Shown piece after piece: positions 33,800 to 41,732 of a stretch of 62,969 nt of DNA. The stretch covers positions 1 through 62,969 of the forward strand of contig CAZDQL010000031.1 of NCBI GenBank assembly GCA_964507325.1, in the 5' to 3' direction. The notes under the pieces are model-generated. The model was given only the letters and a program-made list of their open reading frames with translations. It did not search any database and was not told the DNA's origin. The position numbers and the translations under genes are program-made. Position 1 is the stretch's first letter; the number at the start of each line of letters is the position of its first letter. The stretch is from CAZDQL01 sp964507325 (GTDB lineage Bacteria; Planctomycetota; UBA1135; GCA-002686595).

Positions 33800-34534
33800 A
33801 TGTCAGTCCGGCAGGAATCCAATCAGCTCCTCCACGGTCCCGCGCGGACCCGTCTGGGGCGTACCCTCATTCTCGATCTGACCGCCCCCCAGCTCCAAAT
33901 GGTGGTGGAGCGGGGTAGCACCCTCGCCCGCGGCTCCGTCGTGGTCACCACCTGTGCCCGGCGGCTAATCGAGCTCTCCCGGGGCGGTGAGAAGGTGAAC
34001 ACCGTGGCGGTCGTGGGTTCCGAAGGGGACCCGACCGACCACCCCGACCTGCGAGAGGTGACCGAGAACCTGCGCACCCTGCGGGACAAGTGGTTCCCAC
34101 GGGCCAAGCTGGTCCTGATGACCGACTCCCGGGACCTGGAGGGGTGGGACCTGCGTGCCACCTTCGGGATGTACGACAAGGTGTTCCTGCGCTACGAGTG
34201 GGGCACCGCCAAGGTCTTCTCGGCGGCCACCGGGGACAAGGGAACCCAGCTCGGGGTCCTGACCCGCCAGCTCCAGGGGCTCGACCACCTGGTCGTCCAG
34301 GCCAACTTCTTCCGCGGTGACCTGGACAACTCCACCGAGCGCGAGGTCACCAACTGGATCAAGAAGCTGCAGGAGGTCCAGCCCCGGGAGGTGCACATCC
34401 TGACCGGCGCCGGCCCCCAGACCCGCAAGGTGAAGCCGGTCACCCCCACCCGCCGCAAGCAGATCGCGGAGGAGGCGGCGGAGTGCCTCGGGGTGACGGT
34501 CTCGATCCACGAGGAAGACGCACTCCTGGTCTAG
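33800..34534 (+). CDS. Radical-SAM-like protein lacking the iron-sulfur cysteine motif
   Basis: A 244-residue protein. Its order of segments follows the radical SAM barrel: an N-terminal GPARTRLGRTLILDLT like the GPVPSRRLGRSLGVDL start of one radical SAM family, a SAM-contact-like VAVVGSEGDPTDHPDL (family GSGEPTLHP), a strand LVLMT, then RYEWGTAKVF and QANFFRGDLDNS. The loop where CxxxCxxC should sit is replaced by APQLQMVVERGSTLARGS, and only two cysteines exist in the whole protein, far apart. It therefore cannot bind the usual 4Fe-4S cluster and is probably a pseudoenzyme or a non-radical derivative. The start codon has no good ribosome site; AGGAAGG is 17 bases upstream. The ABC ATPase gene follows after 28 bases. 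Confidence 0.6.
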   Translation: MSVRQESNQLLHGPARTRLGRTLILDLTAPQLQMVVERGSTLARGSVVVTTCARRLIELSRGGEKVNTVAVVGSEGDPTDHPDLREVTENLRTLRDKWFPRAKLVLMTDSRDLEGWDLRATFGMYDKVFLRYEWGTAKVFSAATGDKGTQLGVLTRQLQGLDHLVVQANFFRGDLDNSTEREVTNWIKKLQEVQPREVHILTGAGPQTRKVKPVTPTRRKQIAEEAAECLGVTVSIHEEDALLV

Positions 34535-34562
34535 CCTCGAAGGTCGTAAGCTCGGCCCTGCC

Positions 34563-35339
34563 ATGACCACCCCCCTGGTCGAACTCCACGGCGTCACGCG
34601 CCGTTTCGACGAGGTGGTGGCGGTCCGCGACCTGGACCTGGAGGTCCTCGCGGGCGAGGTCTTCGGCCTCCTGGGCCCCAACGGCGCCGGCAAGACCACC
34701 ACCGTGCGCATGATCTCCGGCCTGCTCACCCCCACGGAGGGGCGGGTCCTGGTGGACGGCGCCGACGTCACGGCCGACCCCCTGGCCGCCAAGCGCCGCA
34801 TCGGCTTCGTCCCGGACGGAGCGCCCCTCTACCCCAACCTGAGCCCCCGCCAGCACCTCCTGCTCGTGGGCCGCCTGCACGGGATCGACGAGGGGGGCCT
34901 CGCCGCCGAGGCGGAGCGCCTGATCGACTGCCTGGGCCTCTCCGACCGCATCGACGACCCGGTCGGCGAGTTCTCCCGCGGCATGCGCCAGAAGACCGCC
35001 CTGGCCTGCGCCATCCTGCCCCGGCCGCGCCTCCTGGTCCTCGACGAGCCCCTCTCCGGCCTCGACGCCCCCACCGCCTCGGTCTTCAAGGAGGTGCTGC
35101 GCGCCTGGGCCCGGGAGGGCGGGTCGGTGCTCTACACCTCCCACCTCCTGGATGTGGTGGAGCGCATCTGCGACCGGATGGCGGTCATGACCGAGGGAAG
35201 CCTGGTCGGCCTCGGCAGCCTGGACGAGCTGCGCGCCCAGGCGGGGCGGGGAGGCACCCTGGAGGAGGTCTTCGGAACCCTGGCCCACACCGAGGACCCC
35301 ACCGAGCAGGCGCGACGGCTCCTGGGCAGCGCCTCCTGA
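34563..35339 (+). CDS. ABC transporter ATP-binding protein
   Basis: A 258-residue ATPase subunit of an ABC transporter. The Walker A motif is GPNGAGKTTT, the signature motif FSRGMRQKTALA (in place of LSGGQ), and the Walker B LLVLDEPLSGLDAP. The sequence is closest to CcmA/NatA-type subunits that pair with ABC-2-like permeases in export or drug-efflux systems. A plausible partner permease starts at 36037, beyond a thioesterase gene on the other strand. It converges with that thioesterase gene with 7 bases between stops. Confidence 0.93.
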   Translation: MTTPLVELHGVTRRFDEVVAVRDLDLEVLAGEVFGLLGPNGAGKTTTVRMISGLLTPTEGRVLVDGADVTADPLAAKRRIGFVPDGAPLYPNLSPRQHLLLVGRLHGIDEGGLAAEAERLIDCLGLSDRIDDPVGEFSRGMRQKTALACAILPRPRLLVLDEPLSGLDAPTASVFKEVLRAWAREGGSVLYTSHLLDVVERICDRMAVMTEGSLVGLGSLDELRAQAGRGGTLEEVFGTLAHTEDPTEQARRLLGSAS

Positions 35340-35346
35340 CGAGGCC

Positions 35347-35748
35347 CTACACCATCCCCACCGGGATCGGCCGGAAGTCGTCGTCCACCGCCACCATCGT
35401 CACTTGCGCCTCGGTGACGTAGTCCTGCCGCCCAGCCCCGCGGCACCTCTGTGCCCAAACCGCCACGTGCACCTTCATGGAGGTGCGCCCGATCGCCCGC
35501 GTCTCGGTGAAGAACGAGACCAGATCGCCTACCCGCACGGGGGCTTTGAAGTCCACCTTGTCCAGCGACACCGTCACCACCTTGCCCGGGTGGTGCCGGT
35601 AGGCCTCGATCGCGGCCGCCATGTCGATCCCCGAGAGGATCACCCCCCCAAAGATCGTGCCCAGGGCGTTGGTGTCGCGGGGCATCATCGCCTGGCGGAT
35701 GGCGGGGTCGGCGTCGTCGGGGTAGCGGTCGGGGGAGAGGTGGGTCAT
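35347..35748 (-). CDS. Acyl-CoA thioesterase, hotdog fold (YciA/ACOT type)
   Basis: A 133-residue single hotdog-domain protein. The family motif MMPRDTNALGTIFGGVIL carries the usual catalytic Asn/Asp region, followed by DKVDFKAPVRVGDLVSF. Enzymes of this type hydrolyse acyl-CoA thioesters in the cytoplasm as hexamers or trimers of dimers. It sits alone on the minus strand inside an otherwise rightward ABC-transporter pair, so it is not part of that operon. Confidence 0.9.
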   Translation of the reverse strand: MTHLSPDRYPDDADPAIRQAMMPRDTNALGTIFGGVILSGIDMAAAIEAYRHHPGKVVTVSLDKVDFKAPVRVGDLVSFFTETRAIGRTSMKVHVAVWAQRCRGAGRQDYVTEAQVTMVAVDDDFRPIPVGMV

Positions 35749-36036
35749 CGGGTGGGGGGGGGCGGCAAGGACTGGAGTCGGCGTGGATCTACCCTAGTGA
35801 ACTGCCTCCCTTCAGTGTGCTTCCCGGAGCTCGGCCTCTCCGCTGCCGCAGCCGAACCCCCTTCCAGGCTGCCCCACTGGAGCGGTTCGCCCACCTCCGG
35901 TCCGTCACCCTCCCGGTAGGGCCTGCTCGAGCGGCCTGTCATCCCAAGTCTTTGTGGGCAAAGGTCCTACGGCGAGCGATCTCGCGCGATGCCCATCGAA
36001 GGGCGGCAGTTCAGTACCGTAGGCCCCCGCAGCGCC

Positions 36037-37518
36037 ATGTGGAAACCCGTCGCCTCGATCGTCCGCGCCCAGCTCGCGGGCGAGTGGTACGCCGAGCGCG
36101 GAGCGCGCCTCCCCGTGGCGCCGATCCTCTTCCAGCTGGTGGTGGCCGCGGTCCTGTGCGCCATCGCCCGGGACGTCCTGCCGCCCCACCCCTACGCGCT
36201 CTTCGCCCTGACGATCCCCCTCGGCCTGGGCGCCATCGCCCTCTTCGGTGAGCTGGCGCCCCTTCTGCGCGCCGACCCCGCCGCGGAGTGGGTCGGGTCC
36301 CTCCCGGTGCGGGCGATCGAGCTGCGCATGGCGCGGGCGATCGTCCTGACGATCCTCCTGGGGGGGCTGGCCCTCGGGGCCCTGATCCCCGCGGCGGTGC
36401 TGGCGCCGGAGGGGGCCGGCTTCCTCGGGCGCTTGGCCCTGGTCGGACTGGGCCTGGTGCAGGCCCTGGCCCTCGCGGCGGGGCTGCTCTGCCTCCAGGC
36501 GCTCTGCGCACGGCGCGCCGAGGGCCTGCTGGTGCTCCTGCACACCCTGCTCTTCGTCGGGGTCCTGGTGGGGTTCCTCGTGGGGCTCTCGGGGCTCCCG
36601 GCGCTGGCGGAGATCGACGAGCCGCGGGGAGCGCTCCTGCTCCTGCCCTCGGGGTGGTTCGCGGCGCTCACGCCCGGCGCGCCCCGTGGGACCGCCGCGC
36701 TCCTGGGGATGGGAGCGATCGCGGCGACCGCCGTGGTGCTGGCGCTGGCCCCCTTCCCCCCGGCACCGCAGGCGCGTCGGACGCGCTCCCCCCTCTCGAT
36801 CCTCCTGGCCCCCTTCCGCTGGGTGGTGACGCGCTGGTGGCTGCGCCGCGGAGAGCGGGCCGGCTTCGATCTGGTGTACGACGGCCTGCCGGCGGAGCGG
36901 GACTTCGTCTCGCGCGCCTACCCCCTGATGGCGGTGCCCCTCGTCTTCCTGCTCCTCGGGGCAGGGGACGGGAGCGAGAAGGGGGAGGGGCTGCTCGCCC
37001 TGGCGCTGTTCGCCCCGGGGATGTACCTGCCGGTCCTGCTCCTGCACGTGCCCGCCACGGCCACGCCGGCGGCGCGTTGGCTGGTGGACAGCGCCCCCCT
37101 CGACCCGGCAGTGGAGGCCGCGGGCGCCCGCAAGGCGGTCGCTCTGCGCTTCCTGACGCCTCTCTACCTGGGGCTGGCGGTGCTGGCGGCGGTCCTGATG
37201 GACGCCGAGTTCGCCCTGCGCCTGACGCCGGCGGCGGCGGCGGTGGGGCTCCTGCTCCTGCGGGTGCTCTGGCCCCTCTTCGTGCGCAAGCCGCCCCTCT
37301 CGACCGCCGCCGGAGACTTGGGCACCGCCTGGGACGACTCCGGTTCGGGTGCGATGTTCGCGGTGGGCCTCGGCACCGCCCTGGTGGCGCTGCTCGCCTG
37401 GCGGCTGCTCCCCGGTCCCCTCTCCGGCTTCGCCCTACTGGCGCTCGTCCTGATCCTCGAGCGGGTGCCTCGACTGGGAGGCGCGCGCGGAAAGGAAGTC
37501 CGAGAGGTCGGCGGCTAG
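36037..37518 (+). CDS. Multi-pass membrane protein, probable ABC-2-like permease
   Basis: A 493-residue very hydrophobic protein with about 12 membrane segments, rich in Leu, Ala and Gly. The start at 36037 (MWKPVASIVRAQL) is preferred over an in-frame ATG at 35989 because the extra 16 residues are polar and unlike a membrane protein start. I recognise no exact family, but size, topology and the nearby ABC ATPase (34563-35339) make it a likely permease partner. The 3' end overlaps the convergent pseudouridine synthase gene by 84 bases, an unusually long overlap; both reading frames there look coding. Confidence 0.65.
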   Translation: MWKPVASIVRAQLAGEWYAERGARLPVAPILFQLVVAAVLCAIARDVLPPHPYALFALTIPLGLGAIALFGELAPLLRADPAAEWVGSLPVRAIELRMARAIVLTILLGGLALGALIPAAVLAPEGAGFLGRLALVGLGLVQALALAAGLLCLQALCARRAEGLLVLLHTLLFVGVLVGFLVGLSGLPALAEIDEPRGALLLLPSGWFAALTPGAPRGTAALLGMGAIAATAVVLALAPFPPAPQARRTRSPLSILLAPFRWVVTRWWLRRGERAGFDLVYDGLPAERDFVSRAYPLMAVPLVFLLLGAGDGSEKGEGLLALALFAPGMYLPVLLLHVPATATPAARWLVDSAPLDPAVEAAGARKAVALRFLTPLYLGLAVLAAVLMDAEFALRLTPAAAAVGLLLLRVLWPLFVRKPPLSTAAGDLGTAWDDSGSGAMFAVGLGTALVALLAWRLLPGPLSGFALLALVLILERVPRLGGARGKEVREVGG

Positions 37519-38535
37519 AGGGCTCTCCACCTCGACCTCGCGTCCGCCGACGGGGGTGGTGAAGCGCAGGCGGTGGTGGTGCAGGGCGTGGCGCTCGAGC
37601 TCCAGGCGGCGCAGGTCGTCGGGGGTGAGGCGTTCCTCCGCCGCGCGCACGAAGCACCCCGGGTCGGGGCCGTAGAGCTTGTCCCCCACGATCGGGTACC
37701 CGCGGGCGGAGAGGTGCAGGCGGATCTGGTGCTGGCGCCCGGTCAGGAGCCGGCAGCTCACCAGGGTGTAGCGCCCGAGGCGCTCGACCACCTCGACGTC
37801 GGTGCGCGAGGGCAGCCCGTCGGCGCGCACCGCCATCTTGAGGCGCACGTCGCTCGCCCGGGAGGGCCCGATCGGATCGGTGATCGAGAAGGCCTGCGGC
37901 TCGACCCGCCCCCAGACGATCGCCAGGTAGGTCTTGGCCACCTCGCGATCCTCGAACTGCAGGGCCAGACGCGGGTGGGTCGCGGCGCGCTTGGCGACCA
38001 GCACGATGCCGCTCGTCTCCCGGTCGAGGCGGTGGCAGAGGCGCGGCGTCATCCTCCCCGCCTCCACCTCGGCCTTGAAGTGGGCGTGGACCCGCTGGAT
38101 CAGGGTGTCGGTCACGTGCCGGCCAGAGGGGTGCACCGCCACCAGCGGCGGCTTGTCGAGGGCGACCACATCCTCGTCCTCGTAGAGGATCGAGAGGGGC
38201 CCCATCTGCCCGACGTGCACCGTCTGGCGCTGCTCCTCGGGGACGACGATCACCACCCGCGAGCCGTGGCGCAGCTTGCGGCCCGGGCGCCGTTCGCACT
38301 CCAACTCGCCGCAGCCCTGGGGGTGCTCGGGGGTGGCCGCGTCGACGTGCACGTGGCCGCCGCGGATCAGCTCCTGGATCGAGGTGCGCGAGCGCCAGCG
38401 CAGGTGCTCCGCCAGGAACTGGTCGAGCCGCATCACCAAGTCCCGCGCCTTGACCCGGAAGTCGCTGGCGTCGACCGTGAGCTCGACCCGCTCCACGGGT
38501 TCGGTCAGGTCGCGGTCCTTGGGGAGGAAGCCCAT
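37435..38535 (-). CDS. RluA-family pseudouridine synthase
   Basis: A 366-residue enzyme that isomerises uridine to pseudouridine in rRNA or tRNA. An S4-like RNA-binding domain (RLDQFLAEHLRWRSRTSIQE region, about residues 35-100) precedes the catalytic domain. The catalytic Asp is in HRLDRETSGIVLVAK, and RTDVEVVERLGRYTLVSCRL and TGRQHQIRLHLSARGYPIVG are family motifs. The start at 38535 (MGFLPKD) is chosen because upstream in-frame sequence belongs to the rpsU region in another frame. Target position is not predictable. It follows rpsU on the same strand, 104 bases apart, a fitting translation-related pairing. Confidence 0.9.
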   Translation of the reverse strand: MGFLPKDRDLTEPVERVELTVDASDFRVKARDLVMRLDQFLAEHLRWRSRTSIQELIRGGHVHVDAATPEHPQGCGELECERRPGRKLRHGSRVVIVVPEEQRQTVHVGQMGPLSILYEDEDVVALDKPPLVAVHPSGRHVTDTLIQRVHAHFKAEVEAGRMTPRLCHRLDRETSGIVLVAKRAATHPRLALQFEDREVAKTYLAIVWGRVEPQAFSITDPIGPSRASDVRLKMAVRADGLPSRTDVEVVERLGRYTLVSCRLLTGRQHQIRLHLSARGYPIVGDKLYGPDPGCFVRAAEERLTPDDLRRLELERHALHHHRLRFTTPVGGREVEVESPLAADLSDFLSARASQSRHPLEDQDERQ

Positions 38536-38639
38536 CGTTGGTGGTGCGATCGAACCACTCGGTCCGGATGTGAAGGAAGCCGCCTCCCGGCGGCTCCCTG
38601 CTCCCTTCCGCGCCCCTTCCGGTGCGCGATCCCCCTTGG

Positions 38640-38879
38640 CTAACGGCGGACGGGCCGGCGGGGGCGGCGTTTGCGGCGGCGGTTGGGGTCGTTCTTGCGG
38701 GTCGCCTTCTGGATCGTCCGCAGGCGCTCGCGGCGCTCGCGGCGGCGCCGGTCGGAGCGCTTCTCGTGCCAGCTGTGCGCCTTGGCCAGGCGGAAGATCC
38801 CGCTGTAGTTGCACTGGCGCTTGAAGCGTCGCAGGGCGGCTTCGAGGGACTCGTTGGAACGGACGGCGACCTTGATCAA
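38640..38879 (-). CDS. rpsU: 30S ribosomal protein S21
   Basis: A 79-residue very basic protein. Starting at TTG it reads IKVAVRSNESLEAALRRFKR, which matches the S21 family core exactly, then CNYSGIFRLAKAHSWHEK and a long Arg/Lys tail. S21 binds the platform of the 30S subunit near the anti-Shine-Dalgarno and helps initiation. No ATG exists at the right place, and the longer upstream frame has no S21 similarity, so TTG is the start. No Shine-Dalgarno is evident. The 299 bases between this gene and the subtilase to the right hold both promoters and nothing else I can identify. Confidence 0.88.
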   Translation of the reverse strand: MIKVAVRSNESLEAALRRFKRQCNYSGIFRLAKAHSWHEKRSDRRRRERRERLRTIQKATRKNDPNRRRKRRPRRPVRR

Positions 38880-39178
38880 GGCGGGGACGGTGGTTGGGGT
38901 TCGAAGGGGTAGGTCGGACGGAAGGGCGGAATACCCTAGCGTCAGCCTCCCCCTGCGGGAACCACCCGGCGGGATTTCCCACCTGCTTCCGAGCGGCCTT
39001 CCGCGCCGCGAAACGCGGTTCAGGGGGTGTACGGGCACCTCGATTTGCCACATCCGGGGAGCCGTGGGAGGCTTGGACCGCCCCCTCCGGGCGTCCTCCC
39101 CGATCCTTCCTCCCAGGCCGCGCCACCCCGGAATCCCACCGAGTTGCGGCCCGGCACGTCTCCCCAGCGAGCATAGAC

Positions 39179-40636
39179 ATGACATCCAAGCGAACGAGCA
39201 TCCTCCCGCTCGGCCTCACCCTCGCCGCTGCCCTCACCTTCGGCCCCGCCCCCGGCGCAGCCCAGGAGCCGGCCCCCCGCGGCGACTTCGTCGAGCGGCC
39301 CGGCGAGCGCGAGCTCTCGGGGCGCCTGATCGCGCGCCCGGTCCAGTACGAGGCCTGGCGCGCGGCCGGACTCGTCCACCACGCGGCCCGTGAGCGCGTC
39401 GCCGCCGCCCGCCTCGCGATGACCGCCTACGACGTCGCGGACTTCGTGCCGGCGACCGACGAGTACATCGTCCGCGTGCCCGCCGGTCAGGCTGAGGCCA
39501 CCATCGCGAGGGCTCTGCTGGCGACGGGCAACTTCCAGTACGTCGAGCCGGACTGGATCCTGTATCCGATCGCTTGCCCGGACGACCCGCGCTTCGGGAA
39601 CCAGTGGCAGCACGTGAACATGGACTCCTGTGCGGGCTGGGACCTGCACACCGGCGGGCCGTCGGTGGCCGTGGGGATCTGCGACACGGGCGTGCGCACG
39701 ACCCACGAGGACCTCCAGCTCCACCGCCTCGAGGGCTACAACGCGGTCGATCGGCTGTGGGAGTCCCAGGGCGGAAACATCGGCGCCGTGCACCCGCACG
39801 GTACGCAGACGACGGGTTGCGCCGCGGCCAACGGCGACAACGGCGTCGGCGTCGCGGGCGTCGGCTGGAACCTGAGCCACCGCATGATGCGCGTCTCGAA
39901 CAGCTCCGGCGGCGGCGCCTACATGAGCGACCTGCAGCACGCGGCGCGCACATCGGTCGAGGCCGGCGACCGCGTCGCCAGCGTCAGCTACTCCGGCGTC
40001 GACACGTCGTCGAACCTGACCACGGCGACCTACATCAAGTCGCGCGGCGGGCTGCTCGTCTGGGCGGCGGGCAACGACGGCCGCAACCTGACGTACGGGG
40101 ACCGCGATGCGGACGACATCATCGTCGCGGGCGCGACCGACTCGGGCGACAACCTGGCCTACTTCACCGCCTACGGGCCGTTCGTCGACGTGACCGCCCC
40201 CGGTGTCTCGGTCCACACCACCAGCAGCTCGTCCAACTCGAGCTACGCCTCGGTGAGCGGCACGAGCTTCTCGTGCCCGCTGACCGCGGGCCTCTGCGCC
40301 CTGATCTGGTCCGCGGACCCCAGCCTCACCCCCGACGAGGTCGAGACGATCCTCAAGCAGGGCGCCGAGGACCTCGGGGCGGCCGGTCCCGACAACTCCT
40401 ACGGCTACGGCCGGATCGACGTCCTGGGCGCGCTGAACCTCGTCGGAGGCGGGGTCGCGCCGACCGCCGGCTTCACCGGAGACCCGACTTCCGGCGTCGT
40501 GCCGCTCACCGTCGACTTCACCGACACGTCCAGCGGCGCGCCGGATACCTGGGACTGGGACTTCGGTGACGGCGACTCCTCCACGGAGCCCCGACCCATG
40601 TCTACACGGCGGCGGGCGTCTACACAGTCAGCCTGA
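39179..40636 (+). CDS. Secreted subtilisin-like protease (S8), N-terminal part of a frameshifted gene
   Basis: Encodes 485 residues: a signal peptide (to about residue 29), a propeptide ending YVEPDWILYP, and an S8 catalytic domain with intact Asp (GICDTGV), His (HPHGTQTTG), oxyanion Asn (WAAGNDG) and Ser (SGTSFSCPLTAG). It then enters a PKD domain (FTGDPTSGVVPLTVDFTDTS, DTWDWDFGDG) and is thrown out of frame near base 40600, ending with nonsense (RPMSTRRRASTQSA). The correct continuation, THVYTAAGVYTVSLTVTN, is in another frame from about 40603. The whole gene therefore spans 39179-41631. Paralog of the protease at 18753, but with PKD repeats instead of the PNSAGAGA domain. Confidence 0.85.
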   Translation: MTSKRTSILPLGLTLAAALTFGPAPGAAQEPAPRGDFVERPGERELSGRLIARPVQYEAWRAAGLVHHAARERVAAARLAMTAYDVADFVPATDEYIVRVPAGQAEATIARALLATGNFQYVEPDWILYPIACPDDPRFGNQWQHVNMDSCAGWDLHTGGPSVAVGICDTGVRTTHEDLQLHRLEGYNAVDRLWESQGGNIGAVHPHGTQTTGCAAANGDNGVGVAGVGWNLSHRMMRVSNSSGGGAYMSDLQHAARTSVEAGDRVASVSYSGVDTSSNLTTATYIKSRGGLLVWAAGNDGRNLTYGDRDADDIIVAGATDSGDNLAYFTAYGPFVDVTAPGVSVHTTSSSSNSSYASVSGTSFSCPLTAGLCALIWSADPSLTPDEVETILKQGAEDLGAAGPDNSYGYGRIDVLGALNLVGGGVAPTAGFTGDPTSGVVPLTVDFTDTSSGAPDTWDWDFGDGDSSTEPRPMSTRRRASTQSA

Positions 40637-40638
40637 CC

Positions 40639-41631
40639 GTGACCAACGCGTACGGCTCCGACACCCTGACCCGCACCGACTACATCACGGTCGACGCCGA
40701 TCCGGGTCCGCCTCCGGTGGCGGACTTCGTGGGCGATCCGGTCTCGGGCATCGTGCCGCTGACCGTCGACTTCAGCGACCTCTCGACCGAGTCCCCGACG
40801 ACTTGGGACTGGGACTTCGGTGACGGTGGGAGCTCCACGGCGCAGCACCCGAGCCACACCTACACCGCGGCCGGGGTCTACACCGTCAGCCTCACGGTCA
40901 CCAACGCGGGTGGCTCGGACACGCTGACGCGCACCGACTACATCACCGTCGATCCGGACCCCGGCACCCCGCCGGTGGCCGACTTCGTCGGCGTCCCGAC
41001 TTCGGGGACGGTGCCGCTCCCGGTCTCCTTCACCGACCTCTCCCTGAACGACCCGACCTCGTGGTCGTGGGACTTCGGAGACGGCGGGACCTCCTCGGCG
41101 CAGCACCCGGACTACACCTACACCACGGCCGGGGTGTACACCGTCAGCCTCACGGTGAGCAACGCCGCCGGCAGCGACACTCTGACGCTGCCCGGCTACA
41201 TCACCGTCAACGACGGCGGTGGGGCGATCTTCTCGGACGGCTTCGAGAGCGGCTCGTTCGCCACCGGCGGCTGGATCGTCGCGAACAAGAAAGCCCGCGT
41301 CCACACGAAGGCCGCCTACACGGGACTCTACGGGGCGATGCTGCGCCGCACGACCGCGATCGAAGTGGCGGTCGACACGACGGGACGCACGGGAGTGACG
41401 TTGAGCTACGCGCGGAGGGCCATCCGTGCCAGTGGCGGAGCCCTCGTCGTCGAGTGGTTCGACGGCGCGTCGTGGCACCTGGTCGAGGCAACCGGCAACA
41501 CCGGCTGGGGCACGACGACCGTCTCCCTCGGCGTTCTCGCGGACGACAACCCCGATCTGAGGATCCGGTTCACCGTCAACGCCGGGCGGGGGCAGGTCCA
41601 CGTGGACGACGTCCTCGTCGACGCGGACTGA
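40639..41631 (+). CDS. PKD repeats and C-terminal beta-sandwich: C-terminal part of the frameshifted protease
   Basis: Read from a GTG this frame gives 330 residues, but it has no signal peptide and begins inside the first PKD repeat, so it is almost certainly the tail of the protease gene at 39179 after a one-base frame change. Two further complete PKD domains follow (each with TWDWDFGDGGSS or SWSWDFGDGGTS, then HTYTAAGVYTVSLTVTN or a near copy). Residues about 195-330 form a galactose-binding/MAM-like domain (SDGFESGSFATGGW). PKD domains act as spacers or adhesion modules on secreted enzymes. A strong hairpin lies just downstream. Confidence 0.75.
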   Translation: MTNAYGSDTLTRTDYITVDADPGPPPVADFVGDPVSGIVPLTVDFSDLSTESPTTWDWDFGDGGSSTAQHPSHTYTAAGVYTVSLTVTNAGGSDTLTRTDYITVDPDPGTPPVADFVGVPTSGTVPLPVSFTDLSLNDPTSWSWDFGDGGTSSAQHPDYTYTTAGVYTVSLTVSNAAGSDTLTLPGYITVNDGGGAIFSDGFESGSFATGGWIVANKKARVHTKAAYTGLYGAMLRRTTAIEVAVDTTGRTGVTLSYARRAIRASGGALVVEWFDGASWHLVEATGNTGWGTTTVSLGVLADDNPDLRIRFTVNAGRGQVHVDDVLVDAD

Positions 41632-41658
41632 GCCCAAGCTACGACCCGAGAGACGACG

Positions 41659-41694
41659 GAGCGCCCGTCGCGCCGCGAGGCGCGGCGGGCGCTC
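41659..41694 (+). terminator. Strong hairpin after the protease gene
   Basis: A near-perfect 16-bp inverted repeat (41659-41674 with 41679-41694; one T-G pair) around a GCGA tetraloop, 28 bases after the protease stop codon. There is no U-tract, as is usual in very GC-rich genomes, so it may terminate poorly or act as an mRNA 3' stabiliser. Confidence 0.55.
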
Positions 41695-41732
41695 GACTGG
41701 ACTTCCCGTCCCCCCGCGGCCATCCTGCCCCG

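Noticed and set aside
33403..33918. Possible small membrane protein gene between nuoA and the radical-SAM-like gene
   Set aside because: Only the first 50 codons look coding; it has no ribosome site, no family, and it runs into the next gene in another frame.
40590..40610. Programmed ribosomal frameshift in the PKD protease
   Set aside because: No slippery heptamer or downstream pseudoknot is evident; error or mutation is simpler.
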